DNA of 64,000 nucleotides from Vicingaceae bacterium. Lineage in GTDB: Bacteria; Bacteroidota; Bacteroidia; Flavobacteriales_E; Vicingaceae. The stretch's first letter is position 1. The number at the start of each line of letters is the position of its first letter. Of this stretch, positions 17,513 to 25,394 are shown in pieces. The stretch is taken from the NCBI GenBank assembly GCA_019429185.1, contig JAHYJH010000001.1:1-64000 (forward strand). The letters run 5' to 3'. The position numbers and the translations under genes were made by a program. The notes below the pieces were generated by a model, which did not search any database, was not told the origin of the DNA, and worked only from the letters and a program-made list of their open reading frames with translations.

Positions 17513-18484
17513 TTGAAAAAATTTTTAATTATACAAACCGCTTTTTTAGGAGATGTTATTTTAGCTACTTCCATAGTAGAAAAATTGCACCAAGCGTTGC
17601 CTGATAGTCAAATAGATTTTTTGTTACGTAAAGGCAATGAAAGTTTATTAAGCAATCATCCTATTATCAACGAAGTAATTGTTTGGAACAAACACGATAA
17701 AAAATACGATAGCCTGAAAAGAATAACCAAGCAGATTCATCAGCATAAATACGATGTAGTTATTAATTTACAACGATTTGCTTCTAGCGGATTAATTACT
17801 GCTTTTTCGGGAGCTAAACTTAAAATAGGTTTTGCTAAAAATCCGTTGTCTTTTTCTTTTAGTCAAAAATTTCCGCATAAAATTGGTGATGGTACCCACG
17901 AAATTGAGCGTAATCATCAATTGATAAAAGCTTTTACGAATAATACTCCAGCTATGCCCAAACTTTATCCGAGCAATAATGATTATTTGGCAGTAGAGGA
18001 TTATAAAAAAGAAAAGTACGTTTGCATGTCACCAACTTCGGTGTGGTTTACAAAACAATTACCAAAAGAAAAATGGGCAGAATTAATAAACAGTATTTCA
18101 GATAATCACCAAATTTATTTGTTAGGAAGTCCTGCCGATGCAGCAGCTTGCGAAGAAATAAAAACACTATCCAACAACAAAAAAGTAGTGAATTTAGCAG
18201 GTAAACTTTCGTTGTTAGCATCTGCCGCCTTGATGCAAAACGCTCAAATGAATTATGTAAACGATTCTGCACCGTTGCATATTGCTTCAGCTATGAATGC
18301 CCCTACTACGGCTTTTTTCTGTTCTACTATTCCTGCTTTTGGATTTGGTCCTTTAGCCAAAAATGCAAAAATTATTGAGGTAAAAGAAAAACTCCCTTGC
18401 CGACCTTGTGGTTTACACGGTAAAATTGAATGTCCCGAAAAGCATTTTAAATGTGGTTATGATATTGAAATAAAAAAACCTTGA
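17513..18484 (+). CDS. Glycosyltransferase family 9 (heptosyltransferase-like)
   Basis: A 323-aa GT9 protein of the ADP-heptose:LPS heptosyltransferase family, which builds the inner core of lipopolysaccharide. It starts at TTG (17513); the opening KKFLIIQTAFLGDVILAT is the conserved N-terminal motif, so TTG is strongly preferred over any later ATG. The C-terminal domain has VCMSPTSVWFTKQLP, IYLLGSPADAAACEEI and the family motif NAQMNYVNDSAPLHIASAMNAPT. A cysteine-rich tail (CRPCGLHGKIECPEKHFKCG) is common in Bacteroidota members. The real donor may not be heptose. Confidence 0.87.
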   Translation: MKKFLIIQTAFLGDVILATSIVEKLHQALPDSQIDFLLRKGNESLLSNHPIINEVIVWNKHDKKYDSLKRITKQIHQHKYDVVINLQRFASSGLITAFSGAKLKIGFAKNPLSFSFSQKFPHKIGDGTHEIERNHQLIKAFTNNTPAMPKLYPSNNDYLAVEDYKKEKYVCMSPTSVWFTKQLPKEKWAELINSISDNHQIYLLGSPADAAACEEIKTLSNNKKVVNLAGKLSLLASAALMQNAQMNYVNDSAPLHIASAMNAPTTAFFCSTIPAFGFGPLAKNAKIIEVKEKLPCRPCGLHGKIECPEKHFKCGYDIEIKKP

Positions 18485-18794
18485 AAATTTTTAAATTTAG
18501 ATACTAAAACTCAAAAAAAATCGAGTGAAGCGAACTCATAAGTTCATTAATTTAATTAAAACATAAAAGAATGAATAATAAATCGGACATTATGGACAAA
18601 CTTTAATCAAATTATTATTACTCAGTAGATATAAAGCATAAAAATACAACTACTTGCCACATAATCAATGATTAAACTATAAAATTTTATTAGATTTTCA
18701 CTAATAAACAACCTTTGATTGTTTTAATCTGTGAATCTGTGGCTATTTTATTGAGTGGCTATTTTATTGATAAATTAATTGCTGAGTAGTTATA
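18485..18794. other. Repeat-containing intergenic space
   Basis: 310 bp between the convergent GT9 and ilvE genes. It holds a partial copy (18521-18598) of the TGTCCATAATGTCCGA inverted-repeat element in opposite orientation to the copies at 40190 and 53101, and low-complexity AT-rich DNA. No gene or clear terminator is visible. Confidence 0.6.
18521..18598 (-). repeat. Partial copy of the TGTCCATAATGTCCGA element
   Basis: TCGGACATTATGGACA at 18583-18598 is the exact complement of the left end of the elements at 40190 and 53101. GAGTGAAGCGAACTC nearby is the complement of a phrase inside the 40190 copy. The other terminal repeat is missing, so this is a decayed fragment. Confidence 0.6.
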
Positions 18795-19865
18795 TCAAAT
18801 TCTGTCTATCCAATTATGTGTATCAGCAACTCTTCCTCTTTTAATGTTTTGAATAAGTGTTGAAATTTGGTTGGAAACGGTTCTTTGCTCTAAAGGAGCT
18901 AATTCAAAACGCTCATCATTAAAAGTAATTGAGGCTATTTGAGCAATAGTTGCCGCAGTTCCAGTTCCAAAAGCATCTTGAAGTAGATTTTTACGAGCTG
19001 CATCAACCACTTCTTTAACAGAAACCCTTCGTTCTTCCACTGTTATTCCCATTTCTTTAGCCAAGGTTAAAATACTATCTCTTGTAATTCCAGCTAAAGT
19101 AGTATAAAGTGAAATTGAAGGTGTAATTAAAACATCATTAATTAAAAACATAACATTCATAGTACCAGATTCTTCAATATACTCATGTGTGTTTGCATCC
19201 GTCCAAATAAGTTGTTTGTAGCCTTGATCTTGACCTAATTTTGCTGGATATAATGCCGCAGCATAATTTCCTGCTGCTTTAGCAAAACCAACACCGCCTT
19301 CAGATGCTCGTGTATAATGCGTTTCAATTTTCACATCCACTGGGCCAGTATAATAAGAAGAAACGGGAGATGTAATAATCATAAATTTATATTCTTCGGC
19401 TGGTCTAACACCCAATAGCTCTTCACTTGCAAAAATAAATGGGCGAATATATAGCGAACTATCTTCTGCTTTTGGAACCCAATCGGCATCTAATTCAACT
19501 AATTGATGTATTGCATCCATAAATAATGCCTCTGGAATTTCGGGCATACACATTCTTTTGGCTGATATATTTATTCTTTTGGCATTTTCAATAGGACGAA
19601 ACAACAATACATTTCCATCACTATCTTTATAGGCTTTCATTCCTTCAAAAACAGATTGTCCATAATGAATTGCTGCACATGAAGGACTAATTGAAATGGG
19701 AGCGTAAGGAACAATTTTTAAGTTTTTCCATTCACCATTTTTATAATCGGCAACAAACATGTGATCTGAAAACTGTTTCCCAAATTGTATGTTTTTAAAG
19801 TCAACCGACTGGATTTTAGAGTTTTTAATTTTTTCGATTTGTATATTGCTAACTGTATCCATCAT
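18795..19865 (-). CDS. ilvE: Branched-chain amino acid aminotransferase
   Basis: PLP-dependent fold-type IV aminotransferase for leucine, isoleucine and valine. The ORF extends to 19895, but the first codons (MIPLLKRKRI) look like leader sequence; ATG at 19865 (356 aa) follows an A-rich stretch and is preferred. The FAKAAGNYAAAL segment carries the PLP lysine. YKQLIWTDANTHEYIEESGTMNVMFLI is the family signature around the cofactor, and the distal FGTGTAATIAQI binds the PLP phosphate. It is monocistronic, 124 bp upstream of nothing on its own strand; cmk and porQ lie behind it in the same direction. Confidence 0.95.
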   Translation of the reverse strand: MMDTVSNIQIEKIKNSKIQSVDFKNIQFGKQFSDHMFVADYKNGEWKNLKIVPYAPISISPSCAAIHYGQSVFEGMKAYKDSDGNVLLFRPIENAKRINISAKRMCMPEIPEALFMDAIHQLVELDADWVPKAEDSSLYIRPFIFASEELLGVRPAEEYKFMIITSPVSSYYTGPVDVKIETHYTRASEGGVGFAKAAGNYAAALYPAKLGQDQGYKQLIWTDANTHEYIEESGTMNVMFLINDVLITPSISLYTTLAGITRDSILTLAKEMGITVEERRVSVKEVVDAARKNLLQDAFGTGTAATIAQIASITFNDERFELAPLEQRTVSNQISTLIQNIKRGRVADTHNWIDRI

Positions 19866-19989
19866 TATTCTTTTTCTTTTTAATAATGGTATCAAATTTA
19901 CAATTATTTATGGTAAAGTAAAATGATTTTGATGTCTTTATGATGACTTTTGATAACCTATTAAAGGTTAAAAAGTTAGAATTGTTTGG

Positions 19990-20679
19990 CTATGATTTTA
20001 ATTTTTCATTAACCAAATTCATCACTATAAGAAATTGTTCTTCCTGATTAATGTTGGAATTATCAAGAACAACAGCATCAGGTGCTTTTATTAATGGGTT
20101 TTCTGTTCTGCTGGTATCATCATCATCTCTCGAAACAATATTTTTTAAAACGGCTTCATAGGAAGTGTTGTCGCCTTTAGCTTTGAGTTCTTCAAATCTT
20201 CGTTTTGCTCTAATTTCAAAAGCTGCGGTCATAAAAATTTTTAATTCAGCATCAGGAAAAACTACTGAACCAATATCTCTTCCGTCCATAACTAACCCTT
20301 TTTTCTTGCCCATTTCTCGTTGAAGCTCTACCATTTTAGCACGTACTTCTTTTATTTTTGCTATTTTGCTTACTAAATTGGAAATAATAATTCCTCTAAT
20401 TTCTTTTTCTATGTTTTTTCCATTCAAAAAAGTTTCAGAAGTATTAAGTTCTGCATTGAATGAGAAGGATACATTTATTTTATCTAAGTGTTGAATCAGT
20501 GCTTTTTCATCAAAAAAATCGACATCAATAAATCCATTTTGCAATGCAAATAGTGCAACGGCTCTATACATTGCGCCTGTATCGATATAAACATAATTAA
20601 GTTTTTTAGCCAATTGTTTTGCTAAGGTGCTTTTTCCACAAGACGAATATCCATCAATTGCAATTATTATTTTTTTCAT
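19990..20679 (-). CDS. cmk: Cytidylate kinase
   Basis: Phosphorylates CMP and dCMP with ATP. The protein is 229 aa with the P-loop DGYSSCGKSTLAKQLA at residues 9-24. The YIDTGAMYRAVALFAL substrate segment and MDGRDIGSVVFPDAELKIFMTA are the family signatures. The lid region includes RAKRRFEELKAKG. It overlaps porQ by 4 bp (ATGA), and the porQ-cmk pair is conserved in T9SS-bearing Bacteroidota in my experience. Confidence 0.95.
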   Translation of the reverse strand: MKKIIIAIDGYSSCGKSTLAKQLAKKLNYVYIDTGAMYRAVALFALQNGFIDVDFFDEKALIQHLDKINVSFSFNAELNTSETFLNGKNIEKEIRGIIISNLVSKIAKIKEVRAKMVELQREMGKKKGLVMDGRDIGSVVFPDAELKIFMTAAFEIRAKRRFEELKAKGDNTSYEAVLKNIVSRDDDDTSRTENPLIKAPDAVVLDNSNINQEEQFLIVMNLVNEKLKS

Positions 20680-21788
20680 TCTGTGGAAGTTTTTTTGTTT
20701 CGGATTTTTCTTTCTTTTTTAGGTTTTTCGGCAATCACTTGATTTTTCTTATAATAATCCGAAATATTGGTTGTAATTGTAAAATGATTGGAAGAACCTG
20801 CTAAATGATAACTTGCACTTCCATAACTGATGTGAATTTTTTTAATTCGAAAACCTACTCCCCAACTAAACCCGACCAATTTCCCTCTATTATCAAAAGC
20901 AAGTTCTGAACGTCTTTTGAAATTATAGCCAAATCGTATCATAAAATTTTTTGATGGTAAAAATTCCACTCCGGCAACAATATGTCTAAAAAACTCGCTT
21001 GTAATTCCTGTTTTGTTTCGTTCGTTTTTTTCTTCTTGAGTTAAATCCGTGTTTTGATTAGTGACAATGGTAGAATCATTAAAAGCTAAGTTCCAATTTT
21101 GTAAGTGAATAAAATCAACATTAAGACGAATGGGTGTGTGTGCTAATTTTTTTGAAATTCCTGCTTGGATTTGAAAGGGTAAGGCTTCTCTTTTAGCATC
21201 TTCGGTATAAGTTGTTAGTTGCCTGCCTATGTTTTTGATTAATAGTGATGTGGTAAAGTTTTTTTTAGCATTATGATAGGTACCAACTACATCAAGAGCT
21301 AAGGCTACGGATGAATTAAAATAAAGTCTCGAATAAATGGGTTTTAAATTTGCTCCAACCGAAAAAGAGGAGTCTATGTTTTTTCCCCAACCGAGAATAA
21401 ATGCATATTCCGCTGCCGAAAAACTTCCTAATTCATTACCTCCTTCGTCTGTTTCCAAAAATTTTCCATAATCAATGTATTTAATTCCAGCTGAAAATGT
21501 TCCATATTTTTTAAAATCATTGATGTAGGAAAAATATCCATAATTAATATCTGAAAAATAGTTTAAGTAAGTAAATGTAAGTGAACTGTGCATGTCAGCA
21601 GTTAGTAAGGATGGGGTGTCTATGGATAAGTTTGGGTCATCATCTTTTATGGCAATAACACTTCCGCCAAGAGCTCCTTGCCTGGCTGAAACAGGTATAT
21701 CGAGAAAGTTAAATACTTTTTCTCCTCCTATTTGAGCATTTATAATGCTATAGGTAAATAAAAAAAACAGAAATATTACTATTCTCAT
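20676..21788 (-). CDS. porQ: Type IX secretion system protein PorQ
   Basis: A 370-aa outer-membrane beta-barrel protein of the PorV/PorQ family, with signal peptide MRIVIFLFFLFTYSIINAQ. PorQ works with PorU, PorV and PorZ in the attachment complex that receives T9SS substrates at the cell surface. The opening GGEKVFNFLDIPVSARQGALGG and alternating hydrophobic strands through to the C-terminus fit PorQ. It is translationally coupled to cmk. Its presence agrees with the many sorting-domain proteins in this window. Confidence 0.9.
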   Translation of the reverse strand: MRIVIFLFFLFTYSIINAQIGGEKVFNFLDIPVSARQGALGGSVIAIKDDDPNLSIDTPSLLTADMHSSLTFTYLNYFSDINYGYFSYINDFKKYGTFSAGIKYIDYGKFLETDEGGNELGSFSAAEYAFILGWGKNIDSSFSVGANLKPIYSRLYFNSSVALALDVVGTYHNAKKNFTTSLLIKNIGRQLTTYTEDAKREALPFQIQAGISKKLAHTPIRLNVDFIHLQNWNLAFNDSTIVTNQNTDLTQEEKNERNKTGITSEFFRHIVAGVEFLPSKNFMIRFGYNFKRRSELAFDNRGKLVGFSWGVGFRIKKIHISYGSASYHLAGSSNHFTITTNISDYYKKNQVIAEKPKKERKIRNKKTSTE

Positions 21789-22060
21789 TTAGTTCGATGT
21801 GCTTTAGTCTTTCAATGGTTGGCTAAATTACGTAATAATAGAATAAATATTGTACGCACTACTAATTTCTGTCTGTAATGCTTCAAGTTGGATGTACGAC
21901 ACCACGAAGCACCGTAGGTAAATTTCCTTTTTACTATTTTTCATCAATGAATAGGAACAGCGAGGCTTTAAACTTTTTCTTTTTGCTTAATCAAAAAGAA
22001 ACAAAAAAAATCAAGACTGCTGATAAATTTCTTGTTTAATTCGTTCTATGTTCTAATACT
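21789..22060. repeat. Copy of the GTACGACA...ACTATTTTTCATC dispersed element, right end lost
   Basis: From 21891 the DNA (GATGTACGAC, CTTTTTACTATTTTTCATC, CTTTTTGCTTAATCAAAAAG, ATCAAGACTGCTGATAAA) parallels the element at 42511-42888, except that ACCACGAAGCACCGTAGG is inserted near the left end. The complementary inserted phrase appears at 45690-45720. The right half is replaced by the hairpin and transposase remnant that follow. Confidence 0.6.
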
Positions 22061-22131
22061 TCTTTTGCATATGACTGATTTGCCAACGATGGGAGTTATG
22101 CTTCGTTGGCAAATCAGTCATATACAAAAGA
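22061..22131. repeat. Near-perfect 71-bp hairpin with 29-bp arms
   Basis: The arms (22061-22089 and 22103-22131) include ATGACTGATTTGCCAACGA and its complement and differ at one base; the loop is TGGGAGTTATGCT. The right arm runs into the reading frame of the transposase remnant. Probably a transposon end or a REP-like structure. Confidence 0.8.
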
Positions 22132-22384
22132 AAAAGGTGTCGCAAATATTGTGTTCAACAAAATTGTCGGTAGCCTGCAAAATATAGTTAGCAGCAAAAA
22201 CATGGAAACCAGACTAAAAAAGTGGCGTAGTGGTGCAGAAGCAATAATATCCAACATAAAACGGGGCTTCAACTTGGTACGCTGCACATGGAAAGGTTGG
22301 AACCGTTTTGTAGCAAAAGTACTATGGAGCGTGATTGCATACAATATCAGGGTAATGACAGCCCATATAGTGAAACTGGTTTAA
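22106..22384 (+). pseudogene. C-terminal remnant of a DDE transposase (IS5/IS1182-like)
   Basis: The last ~60 residues (TRLKKWRSGAEAIISNIKRGFNLVRCTWKG...AKVLWSVIAYNIRVMT) look like the C-terminal end of a DDE transposase in which 'RSGIEAVISNLKRGFGL' and 'VLWSVIAYNLRVM' are typical. The first two-thirds of the protein, with the first two catalytic acidic residues, is missing. The apparent start codon lies in the hairpin arm. A small hairpin (ACTGGT...ACCAGT, 22376-22395) follows the stop. Family assignment is tentative; the pseudogene status is clear from length. Confidence 0.7.
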
Positions 22385-22625
22385 ATATACCAGTTCACAT
22401 AAACCATATACAAGCGTGTATGGTATGGGAAAGATATGTTCAATAATTTTAAAATGAGAGAAAAAAACAGATAAAAATGATAAAAACAAAAAAAATGGAC
22501 TAATAGAAAAAAATTACAGAAATTAGCCCCAAAAAACTGGCTGGAATAAAATTCCAAAAGGAAAAAATTGAAAAAAAATCGGACTTTACAGACTCACTCT
22601 AATTAGAGTCTTCTATGTTGTAATC
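22385..22625. other. AT-rich remains downstream of the transposase remnant
   Basis: No ORF. It is A-rich, with a perfect 14-bp palindrome ACTCTAATTAGAGT at 22596-22609. Probably the decayed end of the older insertion sequence. Confidence 0.4.
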
Positions 22626-22637
22626 CAAGTTTCAGGA

Positions 22638-23042
22638 CACTTTTTTTAATAATTATTTTTAACTTTACCATTGTAAATCTGAAGAGGAATTGAGCTCTGC
22701 TGGAGAGCAACTCAACAGCAATAAGGTTTATGACGTGGAATGTTTAGATAAAGCCCTTTAATCGGGGCTTTATTTTTTTAAACATTCTATGTCAAATATG
22801 GCTAATAAAAACTCATTCCTCTTTCAAAGATTTACTATACTATTGTAATGTAATGTAATGAACCAAATCTATAAAAACATCCTTCTATCAGCAGAACCGT
22901 ATTAATTGCGGGCTGCATTGCCGTGCTTTAATTTTTATAGTAAGTGAGCTGCGGCCTGTCAGAAGCAGATTCCAAAATAGTTGGAACTGCAAGACACTAA
23001 TAGCAGTCTCACTTTTGAAGGTGTTTTTTATAGAGGTTCATT
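22638..23042 (-). ncRNA. Structured non-coding end, candidate guide (seek/bridge) RNA of the IS
   Basis: IS110-family recombinases use an RNA from the non-coding end of the element to choose target and donor; in the IS1111 group it lies downstream of the transposase. Here that region contains hairpins such as TTCCAA-CTATT-TTGGAA and the GC-rich segment GCACGGCAATGCAGCCCGC, unusual in such AT-rich DNA. A second structured block (22680-22779) ends in a terminator-like hairpin on the plus strand. Boundaries and strand of any RNA are inferred. Confidence 0.45.
22750..22779 (+). terminator. Terminator-like hairpin inside the IS end
   Basis: AAAGCCC (22750-22756) pairs with GGGCTTT (22765-22771) and is followed by a run of seven T. 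It would stop plus-strand transcription, opposite to the transposase gene, or insulate the element from outside transcription. Confidence 0.6.
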
Positions 23043-24119
23043 TTATTTAACCACTGCGGATACATAATTTTTTTTATTTTTTAATACATATCTAACTCTA
23101 TTCAGTAATTTTTTTGCTATCCTTACTATTGCTTTAGTGGGTTCCATTCGTTTACAATAATCATGATAGCTTTTTGTTAATGCCGGATCAAGACGTGCTG
23201 CTATCCAAGCACTTTCAATAATTGCACCACGCAAAACACTGTGACCTCTGCGTGTGATATTGCCCACAACATCGTTCTCCCCACTTGAATGGATCGATGG
23301 AATTAAACCGATAAACCCACATAGTTTGTCAAAACTTTCAAAACGATTTATTGTTTCAAGTTCTGTTAATATTATCATTGCTGTCAATAAACCAATTCCT
23401 GGAACACTTCGTAATAATGTTACTTGCTCCAAATATTCTTTTGTTTTTGACAATGCTGTAATTTGTTTTGTAACACGTAAAACAGATGCTCTTAAATCTA
23501 TACTCGCTCCAACTATTGCATTCAGAGCGTCTTTTCCACTTTGCTCAGTCATTTCAATAGCGTTCAGCCAGTTTATAAATTTCTTTGACCAAACAGTTTG
23601 TTTTGAAAAAGATTCAGGTATCTCAATTCCATGAAAGTATAAAAAAGATTTTGTGCGGTTTTTATTTCGAACTAAATCCTTTACCAACGCTGACCTTGTT
23701 CGCAGTAAACTCCTATCATCAAGTGTCTTTAGGCATGGAACGTGAATAGCAACCAAATCTCCACTCCTTAATGATCTTGCTATTTTCCTACTATCTCTAG
23801 CATCTTCTTTTTGAACCTTTTCCTTATCCGTTGTTGGTATATCTGCCGGGTTCACTACGATGGAATTAATCCCATAAGATTTTAATTTATTATGTATCCA
23901 ATAACCACAAAAGCCTGCCTCATAAGCTGAATGATAAGTCCCTCCGGGAAAATTTTTTACCAAATAGTCCTTTAACAATTCCGGTTTAGGAGATTGTGAA
24001 AATGTTTTATGAGTAAGTTTTTCTGTCATAATTGTTACTTTCCAACTTTTCAAATGTACGTCAAAACCTACATAAATGTTTTGTCCTTTAAAATCTAATT
24101 TGTTACTTTGTGTTTGCAT
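23043..24119 (-). CDS. IS110-family transposase (DEDD recombinase)
   Basis: A 358-aa, apparently intact transposase. The N-terminal RuvC-like DEDD domain has the first Asp in YVGFDVH, the Glu in YEAGFCGYW and the two Asp in KEDARDSRKIARSL. A helical linker follows. The C-terminal Transposase_20 (IS116/IS110/IS902) domain runs from about residue 235 (LLRSVPGIGLLTAMIILTEL) and has the serine region PSIHSSGENDVVG with GHSVLRGAIIESAWIA. The element lies next to a second, truncated IS110 transposase of a different subtype on the opposite strand. Full length with no stop codons suggests recent activity. Confidence 0.93.
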   Translation of the reverse strand: MQTQSNKLDFKGQNIYVGFDVHLKSWKVTIMTEKLTHKTFSQSPKPELLKDYLVKNFPGGTYHSAYEAGFCGYWIHNKLKSYGINSIVVNPADIPTTDKEKVQKEDARDSRKIARSLRSGDLVAIHVPCLKTLDDRSLLRTRSALVKDLVRNKNRTKSFLYFHGIEIPESFSKQTVWSKKFINWLNAIEMTEQSGKDALNAIVGASIDLRASVLRVTKQITALSKTKEYLEQVTLLRSVPGIGLLTAMIILTELETINRFESFDKLCGFIGLIPSIHSSGENDVVGNITRRGHSVLRGAIIESAWIAARLDPALTKSYHDYCKRMEPTKAIVRIAKKLLNRVRYVLKNKKNYVSAVVK

Positions 24120-24210
24120 AAGTTTCTAGTTTTTATAGTTTATAGAATTGATATCATAAAACTAATAATTTCCTGAAACTTGTGCTTTATTTTACAAACA
24201 TACGGCCTGT

Positions 24211-25215
24211 ATGGAAGTCACTGGAGTATATCACGAAAATTGTGCCTTATTTCTTTATCAGCAAGGTTTTTCTGTGTCTATTATTCTTGCGAATAAAGCA
24301 AAAAGATATTTACAATCTTTAGGGCTTAAATCAAAAACTGATTCGATTGATGCAAAAGGACTTGCACAAATGGGAGCGGAACAATGTCTTAAAAAGTGGC
24401 AACCATTAGGGGCGTTTTTTTACAAACTTCGTTCTTTAACTAGACAGCACCAAAATTTGCAAGAAATGAAAACCTCTGTAAGAAATCAAATTCACGCACT
24501 CGAACACGGAATGTATTTAGAAAAAACCGTTTTAAAGCAGCTAAAAGCAAGTGTAAAATTGATTGAAAAACAATTAACAGAACTAGAAACAGATATAAAA
24601 AAAGCACTACATTCAGAGCCGTCTATATTTCAAAAAGTAGAGCATATTTGTAAAATTAAAGGCGTAGGCATCTTAACTGTAGCTACTATTTTAGTTGAAA
24701 CCAATGGGTTTGAATTGTTTGAGAACAATAAACAATTAGTGAGTTATGCAGGATATGACGTAGTAGCAAATCAATCGGGAAAACATACTGGCAAAACAAG
24801 AATATCTAAAAAAGGAAACAGCAGAATTAGACGTTGTTTATTTATGCCTGCTTTTTGTGTTGTAACTGCTAAAACAAAAGTGTTTTTTAACTTATATCAA
24901 AGAACATTTGAAAAACACGGCATAAAAATGAAAAGTTATGTTGCTGTACAAAAAAAATTACTAACAACCATTTATGCTTTATGGAAAAAGAACGAAGCCT
25001 TTGACGAAAATTATTGTCAAAAAGAAAAAGTTAATATCCAAGTGAAGGAACAGGAGCTTACCTCTCTGCTCGGCTCTGAAAGAGCCGAAAAAAATAGCCA
25101 AACTAAAAGTCTGGCTACACAAGGTAAACATCCAGTGAGTGATCACAGTTTGCTTCCTCTCTGCAAGGGCAAAGATAAGAAAAAAATAAAAATTAAGGTA
25201 CTTGAAAAAAATTGA
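24211..25215 (+). pseudogene. IS110-family transposase, 5'-truncated
   Basis: A 334-aa reading frame that starts at the MEVTGVYHE motif, which in full-length IS110 transposases lies about 50-60 residues in and carries the second acidic residue. The region with the first catalytic Asp is missing; the frame is open upstream only to a TAA at 24166. The rest is present: KTDSIDAKGLAQ (last two Asp), a coiled helical linker, and the Transposase_20 domain (IKGVGILTVATILVETNGF, VSYAGYDVV, GNSRIRRCLFMPA). The truncation abuts the right end of the other IS110 element, so insertion or recombination there probably removed the 5' end. A 70-residue basic tail follows the conserved domain. Confidence 0.8.
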
Positions 25216-25394
25216 ATTTTTAATGTTCTTATAAAATCAATTTTTTTCTAAAATTTATTATTACTTTTCGGAAATGAAACGAGCCATGAGTAAAAATTTC
25301 TCACACAGGGAGATGATTATAGGCTTTGTGTGATGGAAATTCTCCCCCTTTTGGGGAGTTAGAGGGGGTTAACAATAAATATAAACACGTGAAA

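Larger units (their letters stand above)
22626..24182 (-). mobile_element. IS110-family (IS1111-like) insertion sequence
   Basis: The transposase gene 23043-24119 is flanked by a 12-bp inverted repeat: CAAGTTTCAGGA at 22626-22637 and TCCTGAAACTTG at 24171-24182. Short subterminal inverted repeats are characteristic of the IS1111 group within IS110. The element would be about 1.56 kb with about 405 bp of non-coding DNA on the 3' side of the transposase and only about 50 bp on the 5' side. The exact tips are uncertain by several bases because IS1111 repeats are not fully terminal. Confidence 0.65.

Noticed and set aside
17275-17574. 99-aa minus-strand ORF
   Set aside because: Crosses the end of dapD, the dispersed repeat and the start of GT9; no gene-like features.
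25326-25394. N-terminal extension of the PD40 protein in the track
   Set aside because: The extra 23 codons (MCDGNSPPFGELEG...) come from a CTCCCCCTTTTGGGGAG-type intergenic repeat; the ATG at 25395 begins a clean signal peptide.
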